Assembly: GCA_027051995.1 (NCBI GenBank)
Contig: JALUFY010000021.1
Span: 1 to 6,405 of the forward strand
Length of the DNA stretch: 6,405 bases
Reading direction: 5' to 3'
Source: Hyphomicrobiales bacterium
GTDB taxonomy: Bacteria > Pseudomonadota > Alphaproteobacteria > Rhizobiales > Aestuariivirgaceae
Under the pieces are notes generated by a model that saw only the letters and a list, made by a program, of their open reading frames with translations, had not been told where the DNA came from and made no database searches. Position 1 is the first letter of the stretch; each line of letters opens with the position of its first letter. Made by a program: the position numbers and the translations under genes. Below, one piece after another: positions 1 through 6,315 of the stretch.

Positions 1-1
1 C

Positions 2-730
2 GTCTGTTCCGGCGTCACCGCGATCCGCCTGGGCATCGAGGGCCGTTTCGAGCTGGCCGTCGGCGCGGTCATTCTGGCCACCGTGCTGGATGCCATGGAC
101 GGGCGCATCGCCCGTCTGCTCAAGGGCGCCTCGCGCTTCGGCGCGGAGCTGGATTCGCTGGCCGATTTCGTCAACTTCGGCGTCACCCCCGGCGTGCTGA
201 TCTATCTGTGGTCGCTCAACGCGCTGAAGAACCTGGGCTGGATCGCCGCCCTTGCGCTGGCCATCGCCTGCGCGCTCAGGCTGGCGCGCTTCAACGTCAT
301 GCTCGATGATCCGGACGCGCCTGCCTGGCACAAGGGCTTCTTCACCGGCATCCCCGCTCCCGCCGGCGCGCTTCTGGCCATATCGCCCATGTATCTGGGC
401 TTTCTCGGCATCGCCCCGGACGGGCACACCATCGCCCCGGCGGTTCTGCCCTGGGTGCTGCTGGTGGCCTTCGGCATGATCTCGCGCCTGCCGACATTCT
501 CCGGCAAGACCATGTCCAGCCGCATCCCGCGCGAATGGGTGCTGTGGATCCTCGCCGGCCTTGTCTTCGCCCTGATCCTGCTGATCTCCTTCCCCTGGAC
601 GCTCATGCTTCTGGCCTCGCTGGCCTATGTTATTTCCCTGCCATACGCATGGAGAAGCTGGAAGGAGCACAAGGCCAATGACGCCCTGAAGGCTGCCGAA
701 GAGGCGGCGGCGGAATCAAACGGGAAATAA
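2..730 (+). CDS. pssA: CDP-diacylglycerol-serine O-phosphatidyltransferase, 5' end missing
   Basis: This integral membrane enzyme transfers the phosphatidyl group of CDP-diacylglycerol to L-serine, giving phosphatidylserine, the precursor of phosphatidylethanolamine. The frame is open from base 2 to TAA at 728-730, giving 242 visible residues; judging from the family, roughly 25-40 N-terminal residues are missing. The CDP-alcohol phosphotransferase signature is complete: D30, D33-G34, A37-R38, G47, D51 and D55 (DxxDGxxAR, eight residues, GxxxDxxxD). These aspartates bind the metal and catalyse the reaction in this family. The segment FTGIPAPAG (115-123) and the SRLPTFSGK segment (161-169) are typical of the pssA branch rather than pgsA. 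Hydrophobic segments lie near 63-72, 78-97, 118-137, 146-160 and 178-213. The tail (218-242) is hydrophilic and rich in Ala, Glu and Lys. The GTG at 83 is not a real start, because homologous sequence continues upstream. In alphaproteobacteria psd often precedes this gene, but that region is not visible here. Confidence 0.93.
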   Translation, partial: VCSGVTAIRLGIEGRFELAVGAVILATVLDAMDGRIARLLKGASRFGAELDSLADFVNFGVTPGVLIYLWSLNALKNLGWIAALALAIACALRLARFNVMLDDPDAPAWHKGFFTGIPAPAGALLAISPMYLGFLGIAPDGHTIAPAVLPWVLLVAFGMISRLPTFSGKTMSSRIPREWVLWILAGLVFALILLISFPWTLMLLASLAYVISLPYAWRSWKEHKANDALKAAEEAAAESNGK

Positions 731-737
731 CCCCGGT

Positions 738-771
738 TTTCGCGTCGTTGTGTCCAGAGAAAATCGCGAAA
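738..771 (+). repeat. Short inverted repeat just after pssA stop
   Basis: TTTCGCG (738-744) and CGCGAAA (765-771) form a perfect 7-base stem around a 20-base loop, starting 8 bases after the pssA stop codon. It may stabilise or help end the pssA transcript. The loop is long and no T tract follows, so I do not call it a terminator. Confidence 0.25.
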
Positions 772-790
772 GCAGGAGGCAAATTCATTC

Positions 791-820
791 TTGGATAACA
801 GTATAAGTATCAGATATAAT
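791..820 (+). promoter_or_regulatory. Promoter-like sequence with no gene downstream
   Basis: A perfect TATAAT (815-820) lies 18 bases after TTGGAT (791-796), which matches three of six bases of the sigma-70 -35 consensus. It sits in an AT-rich patch that stands out from GC-rich surroundings. Transcription would start near 827, at the edge of the palindromic repeat at 829, and run rightward towards the antisense of the RND gene. No gene on the + strand follows. In AT-rich DNA such a match can arise by chance. Confidence 0.3.
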
Positions 821-828
821 TAAATAAA

Positions 829-861
829 CGTCATTGCCGGGCTTGTCCCGGCAATCCAGGG
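829..861 (-). repeat. Palindromic intergenic repeat, copy 1
   Basis: ATTGCCGGG (833-841) and CCCGGCAAT (847-855) form a perfect 9-base stem around the loop CTTGT. The flanks are CGTC on the left and CCAGGG on the right. Taking CCCTGG...TGACG as the forward direction, this copy lies on the minus strand. It is of the REP-like palindrome type I associate with alphaproteobacterial intergenic DNA. Its position between two convergent gene ends would allow it to protect mRNA 3' ends or influence termination, but no T run follows it. Confidence 0.85.
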
Positions 862-907
862 CCAAGAGCTCATGCAGGCGAGTGAAAGCGCCTTTCATGT
901 TCCAAGG

Positions 908-921
908 CGGAGCCGGCTCCG
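908..921. repeat. 14-base perfect palindrome
   Basis: CGGAGCCGGCTCCG reads the same on both strands with no spacer. It could be a protein-binding site or simply a chance GC-rich palindrome. No promoter or gene start lies next to it, so I assign no role. Confidence 0.35.
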
Positions 922-1002
922 TATAGCGCCCCTTCTGTTCTATCCTTTTTCACCCGCTGCAAGGAGCGCCGCAGCCGTCACCATGACCGGCGGAGCAACC
1001 CG

Positions 1003-1035
1003 CCCTGGATACCCGGCACAAGGCCGGGTATGACG
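1003..1035 (+). repeat. Palindromic intergenic repeat, copy 2
   Basis: ATACCCGGC (1009-1017) and GCCGGGTAT (1023-1031) form a perfect 9-base stem around the loop ACAAG. The flanks CCCTGG and GACGG are those of the reverse complement of copy 1, and the loop is identical to it. The stem differs from copy 1 at several places, yet every change is matched on the other arm, so pairing is kept. It faces the opposite way to copy 1, 141 bases away. Confidence 0.85.
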
Positions 1036-1135
1036 GAAGAGATTAATCATCGCTCCACGAAAGGGCTTCGCCAGCCGCGCACAATAAGGAAGGAGCGGAA
1101 GGCGCGCAGTCCCTGTGCTGGAAACACATTGTTTT

Positions 1136-1207
1136 CCGCCGCCAGACCGGCTTTGAATTTTTCTGGGAAACCACCGCGCCTTTTGCAGGGGTTGCAGCTG
1201 GCGGCGG
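1136..1207. repeat. 10-base inverted repeat beside the RND gene end
   Basis: CCGCCGCCAG (1136-1145) and CTGGCGGCGG (1198-1207) are perfect complements separated by 52 bases. The inner edge begins 17 bases beyond the stop codon of the RND gene. In the leftward transcript the second arm is followed by AAAAC rather than U residues, so this is not a classical terminator. It could still form a 3' structure. Confidence 0.3.
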
Positions 1208-1223
1208 CTCCCCCGGTTAATGC

Positions 1224-4200
1224 CTACTGCGCCGCTTCCGGCAGTGGCGCGGGGGAGGGGGAGGAATTGCCCTCCGGTTCCTTCCCGCTCCCGCCGTCTC
1301 CGTCCGCTTTTCCCTTGCGAGACAGGCGCTTGCGAAGCTTTCGCCATCCGTCGCGCCATACCGAGGGTGCGGCCAGCAGCACCGGGGTCAGCACCAGGGT
1401 GAGCAGGGTGGCGAAGCCGAGGCCGAAGACCAGCGCGGTGGCCAGCTGCACCCACCACGATGAAATCTCGCTGCCGATGCCCACGAAGCGGTGAATCCAG
1501 TCCACGTTGAACTCGAACATCATCGGCAAAAGCCCGAAGATGGTGGTCACCGTCGTCAGCATCACCGGCCGCAGCCGCTGCACCGCCGTTTGCAGCGCCG
1601 CCTCGCGTGGGGCGAATCCACGCGCGATGTTCAGATGATAGGTGTCGATGAGCACGATGGCGTTATTGACCACGATGCCCGCCAGCGCGATGACGCCGGT
1701 GCCCGTCATGATGACCGAAAACGGCTGTTTCATCACCAGCATGCCCAGCAGCACTCCGGCCACCGACATGACCAGCGTCGAGAGAGTCAGAAAGGTGTGA
1801 TAGAAGCTGTTGAACTGCGCCACCAGGATCAGGAACATGATGAAGATGGAGGCCAGCAGGGCCTTCTTGAGAAAGGCGGCGGATTTCTGCTTCTCCTCGT
1901 CCGCGCCGCGGAACTTGAAGCTCACCCCGGCAGGCCAGCTTTGCGCCGCCAGCCATCTTGACAGCTCCTTGACCTTCAGATCCTTGCGCAACCCTTCCTT
2001 TACGTTGGCCTTCACGAAGACGGAGAACTTGCCGTCCTTGCGCACGATGGTGTCCACTCTCGGGCGCATCTCGCGCTTGACGAAGTTGCGCACCGGCACC
2101 AGTCCGGCCTTCGTGATCAGGCGCAGCGAATCCAGCTTCTCAAGCGCCCGCTCGCCCTTCGGCAGGCGCACCCGGATATCCACCTCGTCGTCCGAGCCGT
2201 CCGGGCGGTATGTGCCGATGAGCACGCCATTGGTCACCAGCCGCACCAGCGCCCCCAGTGACACCACATTGGCCCCGTAGCGCCCGGCCTCCTCGCGGTC
2301 CACGTGCAGCACCCATTCGACGCCGGGCAGGGGGCGTTCGTCCTCGATCTCCTTCAGCCCGCGCATCCCGCGCTCCATGTGATCGCGCACCTTCGCCGCC
2401 ATCGCGTTGGCCAGCGCGTAGCTCTCCGCGCGCACCTGCAGGCGGATGTCCTTGCCCGTCGGCGGGCCGTCCTTGAACTTGTCCACCTCCGTCAGCACGC
2501 CGGGCACGGTGGCCACGCGGGCGCGGATTTCGTCCAGAATCTCCTTGCCGGGGCGGCGCTCCCTCAGCGGCTTGAGCTCCACGGTGATGCGCCCGATGGC
2601 GTCTTTTGGCTGATCCAGCGAGGCCCCCGATCCGATGCCGGAAGGGCCCGGCGATCCGGCCAGCGCGACCACCGTTTTCAGGCCCTTCACCCGCATCACC
2701 TGGCGCTCCACGGCGCGCACCAGGCGCAGCTTCTCCTCCACCGGCAGATTGCCCTTTTCGCGGATATAGACGAAGGCCTTTTCCGGCTCGGTGTTGACGA
2801 AGAACTCCACCCCGTAATTGTGCTTCGCATAGGCCGCGAAGATGCCGCCAAGCACCACGGTGGCGGCGATGATGACCGGCAGCGGATAGTTGATGAATCG
2901 CGCCAGCATCCGCGCGTAAAAACCTGTCAAGCCTGGCATTTTCCTCGGATCGGCATGTTCCGCCCCGCCCAGGCGCGCCACTGCGCCGCTGGCGTCCGCC
3001 GGCCGCCGCCCGAACACTCCGCCCAGAACGGGCAGAAAGATCATCGCGGTGAGCAGAGAGGCCGACAGCACGATGACCACCGTCACCGGCAGGTTGGACA
3101 TGAACTTGCCCGATACGCCGGGCCAGAACAGCATGGGCAGGAAGGCCGCCAGCGTCGTCGCGGTGGAGGAGGTCACCGGCCAGAACATGCGTCTGGCCGC
3201 CGCGATATAGGCGTCGCGCGCGCTCAGGCCCTCGGCCATCTTGCGGTCGGCGTATTCGACGATGACGATGGCCCCATCCACCAGCATGCCGACGGTGAGC
3301 ACCAGACCGAAGAGCATCATGTTGTTCATCGTCCGGCCCGTCAGCCCGGCGAAGGCGAAGGCGATCATGAAGGAGGCGGGAATGGCTACCCCCACCAGCA
3401 GCGCCGAGCGCACGCCAAGGGCGGCCACGCAGATCACCATGACCAGGATGATGGCCGTCATGATGGAGTTTTCCAGCGAGCCGATGACCGTGCCGATGCG
3501 CGTCGATTCGTCGAAGGCGAAATCCACGTGAATGGTCTTCGGCCAGCCCCTGGTGGCCGCCAGCACCACCTTGCGCACCTCCTTGTTGGTGGCCAGGATG
3601 TTGGCCCCCACGCGCTTGACCACGCCCAGCGAGATGGCCGGGCGGCCGTTGAAGCGCGCGTATTGGGTGCGGTCCTTGAAGGTGGGGCGGATGGTGGCGA
3701 CGTCGGAGAGCGTCACCACCTTGCCGCCCGCGCTCTTGATGGGCAGATCATACACATCGCGCGCCGTCTGGAACAGCCCCGGCACCTTGATGGTGAAGCG
3801 CCCGCCGCCGGCGTCGATGGCCCCGGCCGCCACCAGCTGGTTGTGGCTCTGCACCGCCCGGATCAGCTCGCCCTGGGTGATGCCGTAGGAATCCAGCTTC
3901 AGTTCGTCGATGATGATTTCCAGCAACTCTTCGCGCTGGCCGGAGAGATTGGCCTCCAGCACCGTCGGGATGGCCTCGATGGCGTCCTGAAGCTTCTTGG
4001 CGTGGCGGTAGAGCGTGCGCTCCGGCACGTTGCCGGAAAGCACCACCATGATGGAGGGAAAGAGCGAGAAGTTGACCTCGTTGATCTGCGGCTCCTCGGC
4101 GTCTTCCGGCAGATCGGGCTTGGCCAGATCAACCTTCTCGCGCACCTTCTGCGCCGCCTCTCCAGCGTCCACCTCCGGCTCGAACTGCACAATGATCCCG

Positions 4201-4469
4201 GCATGGTTCTGCGAGGCGATGCCGGTGATCTCCTTCAGCCCCTCCAGCCCGCGCAGCTGCGTCTCCATGGGCTTGACCAGCAGCCGCTCGGCGTCCTCCG
4301 GCGAGATGCCGGGCAGGGCGATGGAGATGTAGAACACCGGCACCTGAATGTCGGGCCGCGCCTCCTTGGGGATGTTGACGTATGAGGCGACGCCGAAGGC
4401 CAGCGCCGCCAGCAGCACCGCCAGCACCAGTCTCGGCCGGCGCAGGATCCTCTCCAGCGCCCGCGTCAT
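1224..4469 (-). CDS. RND-superfamily efflux permease (AcrB-like, HAE type)
   Basis: This inner-membrane pump of 1081 residues would export a substrate by ion-driven antiport together with the upstream-encoded fusion protein. The architecture is the usual duplicated RND plan: a first membrane helix at about 12-31, a periplasmic porter/docking region at 32-330, helices 2-6 (about 333-484), helix 7 (529-547), a second periplasmic region (550-866) and helices 8-12 (867-1033). The length fits the family (about 1020-1080). In helix 4 the segment GMLVDGAIVIVE (394-405) keeps the first proton-relay aspartate (D398) but has glycine (G399) where AcrB has its second. In helix 10, VVNNAIVLID (933-942) has N935 where AcrB has its essential lysine. 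The tail (1040-1081) is first basic, then rich in Gly, Pro, Ser and Glu. The ATG at 4469 is chosen because AAGGAG lies 8 bases upstream and the family N-terminus begins there; the frame stays open upstream to 4583 without homology. The substrate is unknown. Confidence 0.93.
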   Translation of the reverse strand: MTRALERILRRPRLVLAVLLAALAFGVASYVNIPKEARPDIQVPVFYISIALPGISPEDAERLLVKPMETQLRGLEGLKEITGIASQNHAGIIVQFEPEVDAGEAAQKVREKVDLAKPDLPEDAEEPQINEVNFSLFPSIMVVLSGNVPERTLYRHAKKLQDAIEAIPTVLEANLSGQREELLEIIIDELKLDSYGITQGELIRAVQSHNQLVAAGAIDAGGGRFTIKVPGLFQTARDVYDLPIKSAGGKVVTLSDVATIRPTFKDRTQYARFNGRPAISLGVVKRVGANILATNKEVRKVVLAATRGWPKTIHVDFAFDESTRIGTVIGSLENSIMTAIILVMVICVAALGVRSALLVGVAIPASFMIAFAFAGLTGRTMNNMMLFGLVLTVGMLVDGAIVIVEYADRKMAEGLSARDAYIAAARRMFWPVTSSTATTLAAFLPMLFWPGVSGKFMSNLPVTVVIVLSASLLTAMIFLPVLGGVFGRRPADASGAVARLGGAEHADPRKMPGLTGFYARMLARFINYPLPVIIAATVVLGGIFAAYAKHNYGVEFFVNTEPEKAFVYIREKGNLPVEEKLRLVRAVERQVMRVKGLKTVVALAGSPGPSGIGSGASLDQPKDAIGRITVELKPLRERRPGKEILDEIRARVATVPGVLTEVDKFKDGPPTGKDIRLQVRAESYALANAMAAKVRDHMERGMRGLKEIEDERPLPGVEWVLHVDREEAGRYGANVVSLGALVRLVTNGVLIGTYRPDGSDDEVDIRVRLPKGERALEKLDSLRLITKAGLVPVRNFVKREMRPRVDTIVRKDGKFSVFVKANVKEGLRKDLKVKELSRWLAAQSWPAGVSFKFRGADEEKQKSAAFLKKALLASIFIMFLILVAQFNSFYHTFLTLSTLVMSVAGVLLGMLVMKQPFSVIMTGTGVIALAGIVVNNAIVLIDTYHLNIARGFAPREAALQTAVQRLRPVMLTTVTTIFGLLPMMFEFNVDWIHRFVGIGSEISSWWVQLATALVFGLGFATLLTLVLTPVLLAAPSVWRDGWRKLRKRLSRKGKADGDGGSGKEPEGNSSPSPAPLPEAAQ

Positions 4470-5569
4470 GAGCGGTTCTCCTTCAGAGGTGTAAAGGGAA
4501 CGGCCTTCACCTTCTGCCCCGGCAGCACGTAATACTGCCCCGAAACGATCACTTTTGCGCCATCGGGCACGCCGGAGACCCACGCCCCCCGGCGCGTCTC
4601 GCGCAGCACCTTCACCGGATAAAAGGCCACCACGCCATCCGGCCCGGCCACGTGCACGCCGAGCGCCCCGTTGTCATCGAGGATCACCGCCGCCAGCGGC
4701 ACAAGCGCCGCCGGGCGCGCCGGCAGGGGGATGACGAGATCGGCCGTCACCTGGGCGCGCGCCGCGCCGCCGGGATTTCGCACCGTCAATTCCACGCGGA
4801 AGGTGCGCGTCGCCGGATCGGCTTGCGGGGCGATATAGCTGATCGTCCCTTGCAGCTTCTGTCCGGTGATCAGCCGCGCCGTGGCCTTCTGGCCCATGCG
4901 GATGCCGCCAACCTCGCGTTCGGAGGCGTTGGCGATGACTTTCAGCGGATCAAGCGCCACGATGCGCGCGCAGGGGTTGCCGGGGGTCAACAGATCGCCC
5001 TGTTTGGCCATCTGCTTCGCCAAAATACCGGAGATGGGCGCGCGGATCACCGTATAGGAAAGATCAAGCTCGTATTGCCGCACCTGCGCCAGCGCCGTAT
5101 CCAGCAGCGCCCTGAGCTGCTTCAGCCGCGATTCCGGGATGTGTCTGCCGGCGAAGAGCTTCCTGCCCGCCTCGTAGTCGCGCCGCGCGCTGGCCGCCGC
5201 CGCCCGGGCCGCCGCCAGCCGCGCCGGGCGCGGGCCTTCGTCCAGACGGCACAGGACATCGCCCTTGCGCACCGCCGCGCCTTCCCGGCCCGGTGTTTCC
5301 AGCACCTCGCCCCCGGTGCGCGCGCGCACCATGACGGCCTCGGACGCCTCCGTATGGGCCGCCAGTTTCAATCGCGCCCGCCGGGGCGTCACATGGGCGG
5401 TGATGACCTCCACCTTGAAGGGCTCTTCCCCTGCCGGTTTGGCGGCCTGGGCCGTCCGCGCCTCCCCGGCGGGCGGGCGCTGTTGCGCGCCCAGGCGGAT
5501 TTCGCCGCTGGCCAGCCAGGCCACGGAGGCGAGGGCGAAGAAACCGGCCCAGATCCATGAGCGTTTCAT
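4466..5569 (-). CDS. RND efflux membrane fusion (periplasmic adaptor) protein
   Basis: This 367-residue HlyD/AcrA-type adaptor would link the RND permease to an outer-membrane channel across the periplasm. The N-terminus (MKRSW, then a hydrophobic stretch at 5-20) is a signal or anchor helix. There is no lipobox cysteine, so it is not an AcrA-style lipoprotein. After a Pro/Ala-rich linker (31-48) come the first lipoyl half (GGEVLETPGREGAAVRKGDVL, 86-106), an Ala/Arg-rich alpha-hairpin (112-170), the second lipoyl half with the family segment IRAPISGIL (175-183), a beta-barrel domain (about 207-283, with the common feature DPATRTFRVE at 251-260) and a membrane-proximal domain (about 285-358). 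The hairpin is short, about 59 residues. The gene starts inside the end of the padR gene (ATGA) and its TGA overlaps the permease ATG, so the three are very probably translated from one message. Confidence 0.92.
   Translation of the reverse strand: MKRSWIWAGFFALASVAWLASGEIRLGAQQRPPAGEARTAQAAKPAGEEPFKVEVITAHVTPRRARLKLAAHTEASEAVMVRARTGGEVLETPGREGAAVRKGDVLCRLDEGPRPARLAAARAAAASARRDYEAGRKLFAGRHIPESRLKQLRALLDTALAQVRQYELDLSYTVIRAPISGILAKQMAKQGDLLTPGNPCARIVALDPLKVIANASEREVGGIRMGQKATARLITGQKLQGTISYIAPQADPATRTFRVELTVRNPGGAARAQVTADLVIPLPARPAALVPLAAVILDDNGALGVHVAGPDGVVAFYPVKVLRETRRGAWVSGVPDGAKVIVSGQYYVLPGQKVKAVPFTPLKENRS
4478..4483 (-). promoter_or_regulatory. Ribosome binding site of the RND permease gene
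   Basis: AAGGAG on the minus strand is 8 bases from the ATG at 4469, inside the end of the fusion-protein gene. It decides the start in favour of 4469 over start codons further upstream. Confidence 0.75.
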
Positions 5570-6120
5570 GATCCGGCCTCCTCCTTCGCCTTCTCGGCGA
5601 ATATATCCAGCATGGCCGCGCGGTTCTCGCGCAGAAAGCGGATGGCCGTGGTCATCATGGTGCGGCCGTAATCCTGCACGAATTGCGCGCCCGGCCCCTC
5701 GTCGATCTCGCCGGCGCAGTCCTCGATGCGCGCCAGCTCCGCCTCCTGCTCCTCCAGATAGGCGTCATAGATGACGGCCAGATGGCTGGGATCGATCTGA
5801 TCGAGAAACAGCATCTGAAAGAGGAATTCGCTCTTGAACTTGTCGCGCGCCGGATCGGTGTTGACCGCCGCGCGCAAGGCGGCGCGCCCCTCCGGCGTGA
5901 TGGAATAGACCTTGCGCCCCGGCTTGCCCTGCTGCTCCTCGGCGCGCACCGAAACCAGCCCCTCGCGCAGCATCTGCGCCAGCGCCGGATAGATGGAGCC
6001 GAAGGAGGCATCGATGAAATGCGAAAACACCCCGTCCTCGACCATCTTCTTGATCTCGTATCCCGTCGCCTCCCGCATGGAAAGAATGCCGAGACACAAA
6101 GTGCGCACGTTCATCGCCAT
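5566..6120 (-). CDS. PadR-family transcriptional regulator
   Basis: This 184-residue protein is probably the local repressor of the efflux operon. The N-terminal PadR winged-helix domain (about 5-83) is clear: LCLGILSMREATGYEIKKM (8-26), the recognition region SFGSIYPALAQMLREGLVS (39-57) and the wing GKPGRKVYSITPEGRAAL (65-82). A helical C-terminal part (95-178) of the Vir_act_alpha_C type would give the dimer. Known PadR proteins such as LmrR and PadR itself bind hydrophobic or phenolic ligands and repress efflux or detoxification genes next to them, which fits this setting. The ATG at 6120 is chosen because GAGAGGA lies 8 bases upstream; a second ATG at 6114 is possible. The open frame reaches 6201 but the added residues look like translated promoter. 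The stop codon overlaps the start of the fusion-protein gene by 4 bases. Whether it represses or activates cannot be read from sequence. Confidence 0.92.
   Translation of the reverse strand: MAMNVRTLCLGILSMREATGYEIKKMVEDGVFSHFIDASFGSIYPALAQMLREGLVSVRAEEQQGKPGRKVYSITPEGRAALRAAVNTDPARDKFKSEFLFQMLFLDQIDPSHLAVIYDAYLEEQEAELARIEDCAGEIDEGPGAQFVQDYGRTMMTTAIRFLRENRAAMLDIFAEKAKEEAGS
5577..5586 (-). promoter_or_regulatory. Ribosome binding site of the fusion protein gene
   Basis: AAGGAGGAGG on the minus strand, inside the last codons of the padR gene, ends 7 bases before the ATG at 5569. It is a strong match to the 16S rRNA anti-Shine-Dalgarno sequence and suggests high translation of the adaptor in addition to coupling. 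Confidence 0.75.
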
Positions 6121-6128
6121 GATGGATG

Positions 6129-6135
6129 TCCTCTC
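6129..6135 (-). promoter_or_regulatory. Ribosome binding site of padR-family gene
   Basis: GAGAGGA on the minus strand is 8 bases from the ATG at 6120 and 14 from the ATG at 6114. It favours 6120 as the start and excludes the longer frame starting at 6201. Confidence 0.65.
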
Positions 6136-6138
6136 GAT

Positions 6139-6178
6139 CCGATATGTACCGGTATTGCATATGCTGAACCGATATATG
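6139..6178. promoter_or_regulatory. Candidate PadR operator: layered symmetrical elements
   Basis: Directly upstream of the padR ribosome binding site lie two perfect 8-base palindromes, TACCGGTA (6147-6154) and GCATATGC (6157-6164). The inverted pair ATATG (6142-6146) / CATAT (6158-6162) has an 11-base spacer, and the direct repeat CCGATAT occurs at 6139-6145 and 6169-6175 with a period of 30 bases. PadR proteins usually bind inverted sites near their own promoter (ATGT/ACAT-type halves in known cases). This stretch lies between the tentative -10 and the ribosome binding site, a good place for autorepression. Which element is the real site is not decided. Confidence 0.45.
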
Positions 6179-6201
6179 ACAGCTTGATATGCCAGATGCA
6201 A
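6171..6201 (-). promoter_or_regulatory. Tentative promoter of the padR-efflux operon
   Basis: On the minus strand TTGCAT (6201-6196) could be a -35 element. The -10 could be TATATC (6176-6171, spacer 19) or CATATA (6178-6173, spacer 17). Neither is a strong match to the sigma-70 consensus. Transcription would begin near 6165, giving a leader of about 45 bases that includes the symmetrical elements. Confidence 0.3.
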
Positions 6202-6241
6202 GAGGCAAAATCCGCCCCGTCATCAACACCCGGACATTCCG

Positions 6242-6275
6242 CCCTGGATTGCCGGGACGAAGCCCGGCAATGACG
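6242..6275 (+). repeat. Palindromic intergenic repeat, copy 3
   Basis: ATTGCCGGG (6248-6256) and CCCGGCAAT (6263-6271) form a perfect 9-base stem around a 6-base loop ACGAAG. The flanks CCCTGG and GACG match the forward form. The stem is identical to that of copy 1, in opposite orientation. Confidence 0.85.
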
Positions 6276-6315
6276 AGGGGAGGGCGGGAACGTTGGAGTG
6301 ACATACACCCTCTCC

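Larger units (their letters stand above)
731..1223. other. Non-coding gap between convergent pssA and RND genes
   Basis: This 493-base gap separates the 3' ends of two convergent genes. I find no convincing coding region; open frames crossing it continue into the antisense of the RND gene and lack a ribosome binding site and recognisable protein. It contains a 7-base inverted repeat just after pssA, an AT-rich patch (about 781-828) with a TATAAT box, two palindromic repeats of one family (829-861 and 1003-1035), a 14-base palindrome (908-921) and a 10-base inverted repeat next to the RND stop. No hairpin is followed by a clear run of T on the appropriate strand, so I see no classical intrinsic terminator for either gene. 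Confidence 0.75.

Noticed and set aside
883..897. TGAAAG / CTTTCA hairpin with a 3-base loop as a terminator
   Set aside because: The stem is only 6 bases, mostly A-T, with no T run and no gene ending nearby.
1122..1137. GGAAACA / TGTTTTCC imperfect inverted repeat beyond the RND gene end as a terminator
   Set aside because: The stem needs a bulge, is short, and no U tract follows in the leftward transcript.
940..1494. Open frames of about 155-170 codons on both strands crossing the 3' end of the RND gene into the gap
   Set aside because: They are out of frame with the RND gene, run through palindromic repeat copy 2, have no good ribosome binding site and give low-complexity Arg/Pro/Ser-rich products.
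2304..4385. A 693-codon open frame on the + strand opposite the RND gene
   Set aside because: It lies antisense to a well-supported RND gene. Its product is rich in His, Arg, Gly and Gln without recognisable domains, as expected from the antisense of GC-biased codons.
4470..4583. Extension of the RND gene by 38 codons to a start at 4583
   Set aside because: The extra residues do not resemble RND N-termini. The ATG at 4469 has an AAGGAG at the right distance and an ATGA overlap with the preceding gene.
4652..5560. A 302-codon frame on the + strand opposite the fusion protein gene
   Set aside because: It is antisense to a clear HlyD-type gene, and the product is Arg/Gly/His-rich with no family features.
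6121..6201. Extension of the padR gene by 27 codons to 6201
   Set aside because: The added sequence covers the likely promoter and operator, has no homology to PadR N-termini, and the ATG at 6120 has its own ribosome binding site.
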